DNA of 64,000 nt, taken from NCBI GenBank assembly GCA_017161075.1, contig CP046174.1, positions 1,922,001 through 1,986,000 of the forward strand, given 5' to 3'. The number at the start of each line of letters is the position of its first letter. The stretch's first letter is position 1. The notes below the pieces were generated by a model that had not been told where the DNA came from, made no database searches, and was given only the letters and a program-made list of their open reading frames with translations. Shown one piece after another: positions 27,049-35,833 of the stretch. A program made the translations under genes and the position numbers. This DNA is from Erysipelotrichaceae bacterium 66202529. Lineage in GTDB: Bacteria > Bacillota_I > Bacilli_A > Erysipelotrichales > Erysipelotrichaceae.

Positions 27049-28608
27049 ATGGCGGATTACAAATACAATGCGTGGAGCGTACAGCAGCTTCAGGATGAAA
27101 TCCTGCGCGTACGTATGATAAATCTGGAGAAGGAACAGGAATTATGCTTTACACTCACAGAAAAAGCAAAGCTGAAAAATGATCATTCTGCACTTGCATT
27201 TTCATATACCTTTTTAGCTGATTATTATCTTGCTATTAGACATAACAAGGAATGCATCGCTTATCTTTCCCATGCAAAATTACTGAGTGAGGCCATGCAT
27301 TATGATGAGCTTCTCGTACGAATTTATAATTTCTATGGCATGCTCTGTAATTCTATTTATGATGAAATAACAGCCCTGGATTATTATTTGAAATGTCTTG
27401 ATACCGCTGTCAAGCTCGATGATGTTATTTTGATGGCAACAGCCTATAACAATATAGCGACCTGCTTTGATTTAAAGCATAATTACATTGAAGCAATTAA
27501 CTATTATCAGAGGAGCTATGACCTGCTTCGTGCAGGGAAAAAGAATACGGCATATTCCAAAGCCGTATCCTTAACAAATTTATGTAATTGTTCATTCAAG
27601 CTGCAAAGGCTGAAGGATGTACAGCGCTATCTTGCCTGTTTCCAATCCATAGACCAAAAGGAATTTGTGGAGGGCATGGAGCTGTTATATGAATATTGTA
27701 AATTTCTGGTAGGCTATTTGAAAAAGGACACATCGTGTTACCGTCTGGCAGATGGTATGCTGGACTTACAGAAAAGGGTGGAGAACCGCCTGCTCGTGCA
27801 TCAGATTATAACGAATATCTGTGATTTGTTTCTTGATAGGGATGAATGCAGCTATGCGCAAAGCTGTCTGGAAATATTGGCTGATATCAATAAGGATGAT
27901 GATCTGAAATCAAAGAAAGAGCTGCAAAAGCTGATTGTCAAATATAATGAAAAATTTTGCAGTAAGGAAGAACAGCGGAAGGCTTACCGGGATTTTTATA
28001 AAATCATTTTGGCGATTGAAGATATGGAAACGGATGATTATAGTGCCGGGTTATCAGCAAAAATGGAGCTGTACCGCAGCAAGGCTGTACAGGTGGATTT
28101 GGAAAAGGAAAATCAGCTGCTGGAAAAACTGATGAGCCAGGATGATCTTACACAGATTTCAAACCGCCGCTGCTTTAACAATGCAATGACAAATCCCATA
28201 CTTATGCAGGCGGATATAGTTGCCATCGCCATGCTCGATATCGATTATTTTAAGGAATATAATGATATGTACGGTCATCAGATGGGGGATCAGGCACTCA
28301 TTGAGGTGGGTAATGTTTTGCGAAGTATAGAAAAAAGCGGTCATATTCGGGCTTACCGTTATGGCGGTGATGAATTTTCTATCATTTTTCTAAATCAGTG
28401 TGAGGATGAAGTAAAGAGAATCCTGCAGCTGGTCAAAGCCCGTGTTCTTGATAAAAAAATACCGCACGCCGCATCACATACCGGCTCTGTTTTATCTCTA
28501 TCCTGCGGGTATGCTATAACACACGATAAGGGCGGGGATTTCACACAGCTTTTAAAAGAAGCTGACACTGCCTTATATAAAAGCAAGGAATTGCGTGTAC
28601 GTCGCTAG
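27049..28608 (+). CDS. TPR-GGDEF diguanylate cyclase
   Basis: A 519-residue cytosolic protein. About 350 N-terminal residues form TPR-like helical repeats (ALDYYLKCLDTAVKLDDVIL, EAINYYQRSYDLLRAGKKN), then a short coiled coil (KAVQVDLEKENQLLEKLMSQ) leads into a GGDEF domain starting DDLTQISNRRCF with the active site R-Y-G-G-D-E-F (GGDEF 439-443). The intact motif predicts c-di-GMP synthesis. No RxxD inhibitory site lies before it (SGHIRAYRYGGDEF). TPR modules suggest control by a peptide or protein ligand. ATG 27049 is chosen with AGAGGTG as RBS. Confidence 0.9.
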   Translation: MADYKYNAWSVQQLQDEILRVRMINLEKEQELCFTLTEKAKLKNDHSALAFSYTFLADYYLAIRHNKECIAYLSHAKLLSEAMHYDELLVRIYNFYGMLCNSIYDEITALDYYLKCLDTAVKLDDVILMATAYNNIATCFDLKHNYIEAINYYQRSYDLLRAGKKNTAYSKAVSLTNLCNCSFKLQRLKDVQRYLACFQSIDQKEFVEGMELLYEYCKFLVGYLKKDTSCYRLADGMLDLQKRVENRLLVHQIITNICDLFLDRDECSYAQSCLEILADINKDDDLKSKKELQKLIVKYNEKFCSKEEQRKAYRDFYKIILAIEDMETDDYSAGLSAKMELYRSKAVQVDLEKENQLLEKLMSQDDLTQISNRRCFNNAMTNPILMQADIVAIAMLDIDYFKEYNDMYGHQMGDQALIEVGNVLRSIEKSGHIRAYRYGGDEFSIIFLNQCEDEVKRILQLVKARVLDKKIPHAASHTGSVLSLSCGYAITHDKGGDFTQLLKEADTALYKSKELRVRR

Positions 28609-28774
28609 TATGCAAAAAGATATAACAGCCTGTGGAAACATATGCTTTAAGATTTTATCATATTGCTTCTTATTATACTTCTTATATAAGAATAGGTAGT
28701 ATCAAATGCTATGGATATAACCGGCATCCACTGCGTAAGGGATATATAGCTGAAGCCTGTAAGGAGGTATGCAT

Positions 28775-30097
28775 ATGCAGATGATTCGGTTGATCAACTT
28801 ATCACTGGAGCTTTTCGGAGCATTGCTTTCCCTTGTGATTGCCTGCAGCCTACTGATTATCCGAAATACGGAAAAGGATCGCTGTCACACGCTGTTCCTT
28901 GCCATTCTGGTCTGCAACTGTTTTTTGCTGTTGAGCGATGCAGCCGCATGGGGCTTTAAGGGACAACTGGATAGCTGCTCCCGTGTCATTGTCCCACTGG
29001 CTAATTTTTTTGTGTTTACACTTGGCTATGTACTGATGCTTCTGTACTCCTGCTACCTGTATACCTATCTGAAAAAGAAAGCAACGATATCCAGTCGGCT
29101 ATTGAGCATGATCTTCCTTCTTGTCACTGCTGCTGTTTTGCTTGTAATAGTTTCTTTATTCAATGGAATGTATTATTTTATAGATGCAGACAACTGGTAT
29201 CACCGGGGGGATTTTTTCTGGCTATCCCAGGTGCTGGCGATTTTGTGCATGCTGGCAAACGGATGGTTTCTTTTATGCTATCGAAAGTATATGACAAAAA
29301 TCGAATTTTTCTCTCTTTCCATGCAAATTGTCTTGCCCATTATCGCTATGGCGATTCAGATTTATTTGTATGGAATAGCACTGCTGTATATCGCAACCAC
29401 GGTTTCCACTCTGATTGTGTATTTGAATATTCAGGCACAAATAGCAAATAGGATGCAGGAGAAGGAGCTGGCGCTTTTAAACAGCCAGCTTCATAATATG
29501 CTGGCCGTTATCCAGCCGCATTTCCTATGCAATTCGCTGACTGCCATTTCCCAGTTTTGTGAAGCTGATCCAAAAAAAGCCCAGCTTGGCATTCATGTTA
29601 TGGCAAGCTATTTGCGTGAAAATGTCAATGCACTCGTCCATGAGGAAAAGATTCCATTTTCACAGGAGAAACGTCATATTGAGTTGTATCTTTCCTTGCA
29701 AAAGCTGCGGTTTGAGCATTTGATTACAGTCGTTTATGATATCGAAACGGATGCGTTTCTGATTCCCTCCCTGCTGTTACAGCCGCTTGTAGAAAATGCG
29801 GTATGTCACGGAATTCTGAAAAAGGAAAGCGGAGGTACTGTGCTTCTTCGTGTACGAAGGCTGAGCACTGAAATTATGATTCAGGTGTGTGATGATGGCG
29901 CTGGCTTTGATACTGCTAGATTGAACACTATAGGAAAGGAGCATATCGGCATCCGAAACGTAGAGGAACGCTGCCGGCTGCTGTGCAAAGGCAGAATGGA
30001 AATCCAGAGCAAGCCCGGTAAGGGGACAGCTGTTACGCTGTATCTTTCTAGGGACTGCTGTATGCCTGAGGAAACACAGCAGGAAAGTTTCGTGTAA
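28775..30097 (+). CDS. LytS/YehU-type sensor histidine kinase, orphan
   Basis: A 440-residue membrane kinase: about seven N-terminal hydrophobic helices, then a His_kinase domain with QPHFLCNSLTAI (phospho-acceptor His249 from this start), LLLQPLVENAVCHG (N box) and CDDGAGFD (G1). The E/D residue usually after the His is replaced by Phe, normal for this family. ATG 28775 sits 7 bases after AAGGAGG; ATG 28769 would be too close. No response regulator is encoded next to it, so its LytR-type partner, if any, lies elsewhere. The multi-helix sensor could detect a membrane or small-molecule signal. Confidence 0.88.
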   Translation: MQMIRLINLSLELFGALLSLVIACSLLIIRNTEKDRCHTLFLAILVCNCFLLLSDAAAWGFKGQLDSCSRVIVPLANFFVFTLGYVLMLLYSCYLYTYLKKKATISSRLLSMIFLLVTAAVLLVIVSLFNGMYYFIDADNWYHRGDFFWLSQVLAILCMLANGWFLLCYRKYMTKIEFFSLSMQIVLPIIAMAIQIYLYGIALLYIATTVSTLIVYLNIQAQIANRMQEKELALLNSQLHNMLAVIQPHFLCNSLTAISQFCEADPKKAQLGIHVMASYLRENVNALVHEEKIPFSQEKRHIELYLSLQKLRFEHLITVVYDIETDAFLIPSLLLQPLVENAVCHGILKKESGGTVLLRVRRLSTEIMIQVCDDGAGFDTARLNTIGKEHIGIRNVEERCRLLCKGRMEIQSKPGKGTAVTLYLSRDCCMPEETQQESFV

Positions 30098-30267
30098 ATA
30101 AGGCAGCCTGCACATATTGCTGTTTACAGCCTCAAGCATAACCAAAACGGCTGCAGGAGCTAATACAACGCAATAAAGCCGCTTACTGTACAAATACGTT
30201 TTAATCATTTTGATATTAAACAAGAAAGGTTTAAACGGGCTGTATGATGGCTTTTCTGCTAAAAAAA

Positions 30268-30298
30268 GCATTTCTGTTATAGAAAGGCTTTTTTTGCA
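30268..30298 (+). terminator. Terminator in the 3' region of the kinase gene
   Basis: AGCATTTCT and AGAAAGGCT around GTTAT, followed by seven T. Confidence 0.7.
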
Positions 30299-30346
30299 TA
30301 TACAGGATAACCAGCACGAGGCTCCCTCATCCTTGATATTTGGCAA

Positions 30347-30727
30347 TCAGATTTTGCGTGTGCCGTCTTTATGAAACATTTTATGCATTGTCCGCTCTAC
30401 CGGAAGCAGAGCCAGTAACAGGATCACACACTCAATCATGCAGAGAAGGCCGCCATAAATTCCGCAGGCGGTATCATCTTTTCCATATAGAAAAGACATT
30501 CCAATCAGGGCGATTCCCGTATTGATAAATCCCCAGGAGAACCAGACCTTGCCGCATACCAGATGCGCTGTTTTCCAGGTATCCTCATTTTTCATTGAAA
30601 GTGCTGTGCGATAGCCGTAAATTCCGTTTATATCCTTTGGCGGATGCTTCTGAAATATATAACCAAACATAATCATCGTCGCAGGAATCAAAAGATTCAT
30701 AATGAGCATAAATAACCAGAATGCCAT
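30347..30727 (-). CDS. SdpI/YfhL-family membrane protein
   Basis: A 126-residue protein with three to four membrane helices and the family signature GIYGYRTALSMKNEDTWKTAH. SdpI of Bacillus protects against the toxin SdpC and acts as receptor; short stand-alone homologues are common and mostly uncharacterised. ATG 30727 has GAGAGGTG upstream. A possible promoter (ATGACA, 18-base spacer, TATACT) lies just beyond. No toxin gene is visible nearby, so an immunity role is not supported by context. Confidence 0.85.
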   Translation of the reverse strand: MAFWLFMLIMNLLIPATMIMFGYIFQKHPPKDINGIYGYRTALSMKNEDTWKTAHLVCGKVWFSWGFINTGIALIGMSFLYGKDDTACGIYGGLLCMIECVILLLALLPVERTMHKMFHKDGTRKI

Positions 30728-31102
30728 AATACACACCTCTCTGTTTCCAGTATACCATTGTTCAAATTCTGTGTCATTCCTTTTTCATACAAGCCAACCT
30801 TATTAAAAAAGGAAATAAATTCAGAACCTTTTCTATAAAAGCGCTCGGTTTCCAATGAGGGATAAGCATACAGCTTATATGAGAACTGAGCGAACTTTCA
30901 GCATTGCTAATTCTATTATGGCTTTTGTGTAGGTGATATCGAAGAGAAGGGTATTTTACCATACCTTCCATTTTCCGGCTTTGGTAAGGCGGCATATTAT
31001 GAAATATATAAAGAATTTTTCTAATTTTTTAGGAATTTTACATTTTCCTTACGTATGTAGTAGTGTAAAGCATAAGACTGTATACGAAAGGATGTGAAGA
31101 AT

Positions 31103-32064
31103 ATGCTTACAAAAGATGTAACAGAGAATAAAGATATGAAGGTAGAGGTGCAGGAACGACTGAAATATGATAACGATATTTTTTTTAAGTTCGCTCTTGG
31201 CACAGAGGATGAAGATGCTGCGTTTATCCGTAACACCATTATTGAACGAGTGACAGGAATCCATCCTAAGGAGAGTACCGTATTAAATCCTAATCTGGAT
31301 CCTGCTATACTCAAAAAGAAAAAATGGTATTGGACATCCGTGTGAAGGACTGCGAAGGAAGAGAATACGGCATCGAGATGCAGACTACCTATTCAAAGCA
31401 ATCAGAGTTAAAACGCTTTGAACTGTACGGAGCCAGAATGTTATCGAATCAGCTCGATAGCGGAGATAGGTATTATGATCTTCTCCCTGTTTATCAAATA
31501 ATCTTTCTTGATTCCTATGCAGAACACACGAAGAAGTTAATTGATGCCTATCAGATGAGAAATGCGGAAGGAGAAGTAGAAAGTAAGCGCAGTTTAATGA
31601 AGCGAATTTACATCTATCTGCCGGAGATAGATGCAATCGTTAAGCGCAAAGGATTTGAGAAGCTGAATGACTTTGAACAATTGTGTTATTTGTTTAAAAA
31701 TAATGATAAAGATGGTATACTAAAAACAGAGGAAAGGCTGGTGAAGAAGGTAATGGAAAAGTACAAGAAATTTCATGACGCAGAAGACCTCTGGTCGATA
31801 GCGATGGCAACGCAGATACAGGAACAGCGCGAAAAAAATGCCATTTTGGATAGTTTCAAGGATGGCGTTGAGCATGGAATTGAACAGGGGCAAAAAGAGG
31901 GTGAAAGAATGCTGTTGAATAGACAAATGGTAAAGAAATATCATGAAGACTGCTCAACATGGTTATGTTCTTTAACAACAGAACAGCTCGACCTTGTATT
32001 CAATTTGTTATTCACCTGTGATACCTTGCAGGAACTAAAGGATCAGCTTACGGGCAACAAATAA
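31103..32064 (+). pseudogene. Rpn-family/PD-(D/E)XK nuclease family transposase, frameshifted
   Basis: The first part reads MLTKDVTENKDMKV...YDNDIFFKFALGTEDEDAAF from ATG 31103 (RBS AAGGATG). The frame breaks in the A-rich tract at 31311-31324, and the continuation in the -1 frame starts MVLDIRVKDCEGREYGIEMQTT, i.e. the D...E-x-Q catalytic core of the PD-(D/E)XK nuclease. One missing A explains it. Restored length is about 320 residues, normal for the family. The C-terminus (HGIEQGQKEGE) has the usual linker. These proteins promote RecA-independent recombination in E. coli Rpn; here the gene is probably inactive, or the tract is a sequencing error. Confidence 0.82.
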
Positions 32065-32076
32065 TACATATAAAGC

Positions 32077-32119
32077 CACAAAAAAACTGTTTTATGTGAA
32101 CGAAAACAGTTTTTTTGTG
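32077..32119. terminator. Long bidirectional terminator
   Basis: CACAAAAAAACTGTTTT pairs perfectly with AAAACAGTTTTTTTGTG around a 9-base loop, giving T-runs on both strands. Confidence 0.85.
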
Positions 32120-32377
32120 CAGTTTTTATACGAGATGTTTATGAAACAGAGCCTCAAGATATGCAGATTTTATCAGGGAATACAGTATAGTATAAATAAA
32201 AGCAGGCAATCATGCTCTTTTGATTCATCTGATATCTATTCTATATAGGTGATTTTTAGCTTTAAGATAATGTGACTTCTCTAAGGCGCATTTCATAACG
32301 CTTTTCCTAAATGCTATCTTTTATCGGTGAATAGTAACGGCAGCCTTTTCCTGCATGATAAGTCATGTAAAAAAATC
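32120..32377. other. AT-rich spacer before the pyr promoter
   Basis: I see no gene, hairpin with U-run or recognisable site in this stretch, except for an isolated -10-like TATAGTATAAAT at about 32186-32198. Confidence 0.3.
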
Positions 32378-32405
32378 TTGCAATACGACAGATATATGGT
32401 AAAAT
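32378..32405 (+). promoter_or_regulatory. Promoter of the pyrimidine operon
   Basis: TTGCAA (32378-32383), a 16-base spacer and TAAAAT (32400-32405). Confidence 0.7.
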
Positions 32406-32421
32406 ATTGAGTGATAAAAGG

Positions 32422-32517
32422 TCCTTTAAGATAATCCAGAGAGGTTATGAAGGCAATCAGCAAACCTGAAGTGTATAGAAAGGGTCCTTTTGTGTATCAA
32501 AACGGATCTTTTTTTGT
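32422..32517 (+). promoter_or_regulatory. PyrR-binding leader with attenuator
   Basis: AATCCAGAGAGGTT (32433-32446) matches the PyrR anti-antiterminator loop consensus ARUCCNGNGAGGYU exactly, and is closed by ATAA/TTAT and CCTT/AAGG. A terminator follows: GGGTCC-TTTTG pairs with CAAAA-C-GGATC, then TTTTTTT (32477-32517). UMP-bound PyrR would stabilise the first hairpin and cause termination. An ORF reading through this leader is not the true pyrB start. Confidence 0.88.
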
Positions 32518-32539
32518 AGGACCGGCAGGAGGAGAGCAT

Positions 32540-33430
32540 ATGAATACGAACAGTTTACTGAGAATCTGCGATTTAACGAGTGAAGAGATTTTTCATATTC
32601 TCGAGGATGCTGCTGTTTTTTCCAGTTCCCAGTCAGATTGGCAATTTCCGCGTAAGACGCTGATTGCTAATCTTTTTTTTGAGCCAAGCACCCGGACGCA
32701 TTTTTCCTTTGCGAGTGCTGAGCATCAGCTGGGAGCTTGCGTTGAGAATTTCAGTGCTCAAGGAAGCAGCGTGGAAAAAGGGGAGACCCTGTATGACACC
32801 GTTAAAACCTTTGAAAGCATTGGATATGATGCAGTCGTCATACGGCATCGTACGGATGAATATTTCAAGGAGCTTGAAAATATCACCATTCCAATTCTGA
32901 ATGCAGGGGATGGCTGCGGGAATCATCCGACACAGTGTCTGTTAGATCTGCTTACATTGTATCAGGAATTTGGCACGTTTCAGGGTATTAAGGTGGCTGT
33001 CATTGGAGATATTGTACATTCCCGTGTCGCAAACAGCCTGCGGGAAGCACTTGAGCTGCTCGGCGGTGAAATTGCATTCTCCGGCCCGGATAAATGGGTT
33101 GCCCGGGACGCGTACTATAAAAGCGTGGATGAAGCGGTACAGTGGGCAGATGCGGTCATGATGCTTCGAATACAGCATGAGCGTCATCAGGAAACCATGG
33201 CCATGAGCAAGGCTGAATATCTGAAGCGCTACGGTTTGACCAAAGCGCGTGCAGCGATGATGAAGCCGCATGCGATCATCATGCATCCGGCTCCGGTCAA
33301 TCGCGGAGTGGAAATCGACAGTGATCTGGTGGAAGCGCCAAACAGCCGCATATTCAAGCAGATGAGCAATGGTGTACTCGTGCGTAAGGCAGTGATCAAA
33401 CGCGCACTCGGCTATACCTTTGATCGCTAG
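32540..33430 (+). CDS. pyrB: Aspartate carbamoyltransferase catalytic subunit
   Basis: A 296-residue enzyme joining carbamoyl phosphate and aspartate to carbamoyl-aspartate. Carbamoyl-phosphate site FEPSTRTHFSFASAE and SSVEKGETLYDTVKTFESIG; later HPTQCLLDLLTLYQE and MHPAPVNRGVEI. No regulatory-subunit gene pyrI follows, as in Bacillus. ATG 32540 has GGAGGAG upstream; the longer ORF from 32447 begins within the PyrR leader. First gene of the pyr operon. Confidence 0.96.
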   Translation: MNTNSLLRICDLTSEEIFHILEDAAVFSSSQSDWQFPRKTLIANLFFEPSTRTHFSFASAEHQLGACVENFSAQGSSVEKGETLYDTVKTFESIGYDAVVIRHRTDEYFKELENITIPILNAGDGCGNHPTQCLLDLLTLYQEFGTFQGIKVAVIGDIVHSRVANSLREALELLGGEIAFSGPDKWVARDAYYKSVDEAVQWADAVMMLRIQHERHQETMAMSKAEYLKRYGLTKARAAMMKPHAIIMHPAPVNRGVEIDSDLVEAPNSRIFKQMSNGVLVRKAVIKRALGYTFDR

Positions 33431-33463
33431 TGCTACATAAAACAAAAGGAAAGAGGTGCGCAT

Positions 33464-34756
33464 ATGAAGCTGATACAGCAGGCACAAATCATCACAAAGG
33501 GGAATGCCACAGAGGCAATGGATGTTCTCTTTGACGAAACACAGATTATCAAAATCGCGAAGCATATTGATCCCGCACTGGCAGAGGAGGTCATTGCGGC
33601 AGAGCATAAGGTACTGCTTCCCGGGCTGATTGATGTCCATGCACATTTACGTGAGCCAGGCTACGCACATAAGGAAACGATCAAAAGCGGTACAGCGGCC
33701 GCAGCACATGGCGGCTTTACGACGATAATGGCTATGCCCAATGTCATTCCCTATCCGGATAATACCGAAACCATGCGTGCCTATCTGGAAAAAATCAAAC
33801 AGGACGCACTGGTACATGTTCTTCCCTATGCCTGTATCACAAAGGCGGAAGCCAGTAAGGAGCTGAGTGATATGGAGGGACTGAGTGCTATGGGAATCCA
33901 AGCATTCAGCGATGACGGTGTTGGTGTGGCAACGGCGGACATGATGCAGTGTGCGATGCGTAAATGCCGCGAGGTTGACGGTATCATCGTTGCTCATACT
34001 GAGGACATGCGTTACCGTCTGCCGAAGGCATGCATGCATGAGGGAAGCCGCAGCAAGGAGCTGGGACTTACCGGCATTCCAAGCGCCTGTGAATATGTAC
34101 AGCTACAGCGTGATCTGAAGCTGGCCGCAGAAACCGGCTGCCGCTATCACGTATGCCATATGAGTGCACAGGAAAGCGTGGAGGCACTGCGAAAGGCCAA
34201 GGCGGAAGGCTTAGATGTGAGCGGCGAGGTAACAGCACACCATCTGCTGTTAAACGAAACGGCAGTTGAGAATCCCAATCATAAAATGAATCCGCCGCTG
34301 CGCAGGGAGGAAGACCGTCAGGCATTGATTCAGGGACTGCTGGATGGTACCATCGATATGATTGCGAACGACCATGCACCGCACAGCGAGGAAGAAAAAA
34401 ACAGAGGTATGGAGCAGGCACCGTTTGGGATCGTAGCTCTGGAAACGGCATTTCCACTGCTGTATACCCGCTTTGTTGCGCAGGAGAAAATCTTCACGCT
34501 GGAACAGCTGGTAACCTGGATGAGTGAGGCAGCCACAAAGCGTTTCCGTATGGAGCGTAAGGGAAAGCTGAAGGAAGGCTATACCGCAGACTTTATCCTG
34601 GTGGATTTGGACAGTGTGAAAAAGATAGACAAACAGGAATTCTATTCCATGGGTAAAAATACGCCGTTTGACGGTGTTGCCTGCAAGGGCTTTGTTGTTA
34701 AGACATTTGTGGATGGAATTTGCGTATATGATAACAGGGAGGGCTTGCTGAAATGA
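33464..34756 (+). CDS. pyrC: Dihydroorotase
   Basis: A 430-residue type I dihydroorotase that cyclises carbamoyl-aspartate. Zinc ligands in DVHAHLREPG, and later HTED, HVCHMS and ANDHAPHSEEEK. The N- and C-terminal parts form the small composite domain typical of the family. RBS AAGAGGTG. Its stop overlaps the start of carA1 by 4 bases, so translation is coupled. Confidence 0.96.
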   Translation: MKLIQQAQIITKGNATEAMDVLFDETQIIKIAKHIDPALAEEVIAAEHKVLLPGLIDVHAHLREPGYAHKETIKSGTAAAAHGGFTTIMAMPNVIPYPDNTETMRAYLEKIKQDALVHVLPYACITKAEASKELSDMEGLSAMGIQAFSDDGVGVATADMMQCAMRKCREVDGIIVAHTEDMRYRLPKACMHEGSRSKELGLTGIPSACEYVQLQRDLKLAAETGCRYHVCHMSAQESVEALRKAKAEGLDVSGEVTAHHLLLNETAVENPNHKMNPPLRREEDRQALIQGLLDGTIDMIANDHAPHSEEEKNRGMEQAPFGIVALETAFPLLYTRFVAQEKIFTLEQLVTWMSEAATKRFRMERKGKLKEGYTADFILVDLDSVKKIDKQEFYSMGKNTPFDGVACKGFVVKTFVDGICVYDNREGLLK

Positions 34757-35832
34757 AAAAGCGACTATTGATTCTTGAAGACGGCAGTGTTTATGAGGGT
34801 ATCGCCTTTGGTGGTGATACATATCAGATGGGAGAGCTGATCTTCCAGACGGGAATGAGCGGCTATCAGGAGATTATTTCCGATCTGTCCTATTACGGAC
34901 AAATCGTTATGATGACCTATCCGGCAATGGGAAACTGCGGTATTAACCGCGATGATTTTGAAAGCATCTCTCCGAAGATGTTTGGCTTTGTGGTAAAGGA
35001 ATACTGTGAAACACCAAGCAATTTCCGCAGTGATATGACACTGGATGCTTTCATGAAGCTGAAGGGGATTCCGGGTATTGCGGATATTGATACACGCGAA
35101 ATTACAAGAAAAATCAGAGATCACGGTACCTGTAAGGCAATTATGGCAGATGCGGATGCAGACGTGGATGCAATCGTAGCGATGCTGAAGGAAAGCGAGC
35201 TGCCAAGTGATGGCGTACAGGCTGTTTCCACAGTGAAGCCGTTTCCGATTCCATCCCGCGGACAGAAGGTCGTCATGGTGGATATCGGCACCAAATTCGC
35301 AGTTATCCGGGAGTTTAATATGCGTGGCTGTGATCTGATCGTCGTTCCTTATAATATGAGTGCTGCGGATATTCTGGCCATTCATCCGGACGGGATCGTG
35401 TTAAGCGGCGGCCCGGGTGCACCACAGGACATTCCGGAAACAGTAGCCACCTGCCGTGAGCTGCTTGGCAGTGTCCCAATGCTTGGAATCGGTCTGGGAC
35501 ATGAGGTGATTGCGGCAGCCTGCGGGGCAACGGTTGTGAAAATGAAGGTTGGACATCATGGAAATTCCTCTCCGGTTCGCAATCTGAAGAAAAATAAAAT
35601 TGAATTTACTGCACAGAACCACGGCTATGAGGTAGCGCCGGATTCCCTGGAGGGAACCGGACTGATTACGACCTATACGGCATTGAATGACGGTTCTATT
35701 GAGGGCTTTACACATGAAACCTATCCGCTGTTTTCCTATTCCTTTGAACCGGAGGCAGCACCGGGTGCAGACGACTGTACTTATATATTTGATGATTTCT
35801 GCAAGGTGATGAAAGAAAGGAGTGCTGAGTAA
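34753..35832 (+). CDS. carA: Carbamoyl-phosphate synthase small subunit, copy 1, glutaminase-dead
   Basis: A 359-residue CarA with a normal N-terminal domain ([44 protein letters not shown]). The C-terminal class I amidotransferase domain is degenerate: the nucleophile elbow GICLGHQ is GIGLGHE, with Gly247 (GGT) where copy 2 has Cys247 (TGT); catalytic His332 of copy 2 is Glu332 (SFEPEAAPG), and the oxyanion-loop SNGPGDP is SGGPGAP. Glu334 is kept. Such a chain cannot hydrolyse glutamine by the known mechanism. The reading frame is intact and ungapped relative to copy 2, so it is maintained, probably to support an ammonia-driven CarB or as a regulatory or structural subunit. It overlaps pyrC and lies 1 base before carB1. 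Confidence 0.93.
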   Translation: MKKRLLILEDGSVYEGIAFGGDTYQMGELIFQTGMSGYQEIISDLSYYGQIVMMTYPAMGNCGINRDDFESISPKMFGFVVKEYCETPSNFRSDMTLDAFMKLKGIPGIADIDTREITRKIRDHGTCKAIMADADADVDAIVAMLKESELPSDGVQAVSTVKPFPIPSRGQKVVMVDIGTKFAVIREFNMRGCDLIVVPYNMSAADILAIHPDGIVLSGGPGAPQDIPETVATCRELLGSVPMLGIGLGHEVIAAACGATVVKMKVGHHGNSSPVRNLKKNKIEFTAQNHGYEVAPDSLEGTGLITTYTALNDGSIEGFTHETYPLFSYSFEPEAAPGADDCTYIFDDFCKVMKERSAE

Positions 35833-35833
35833 A

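Noticed and set aside
31311..31324. Programmed -1 frameshift at C AAA AAG AAA AAA in the Rpn-family gene
   Set aside because: The heptamer is out of phase for tandem slippage in the upstream frame (P-site codon would move to CAA or GAA), so a simple one-base deletion or read error is more likely.
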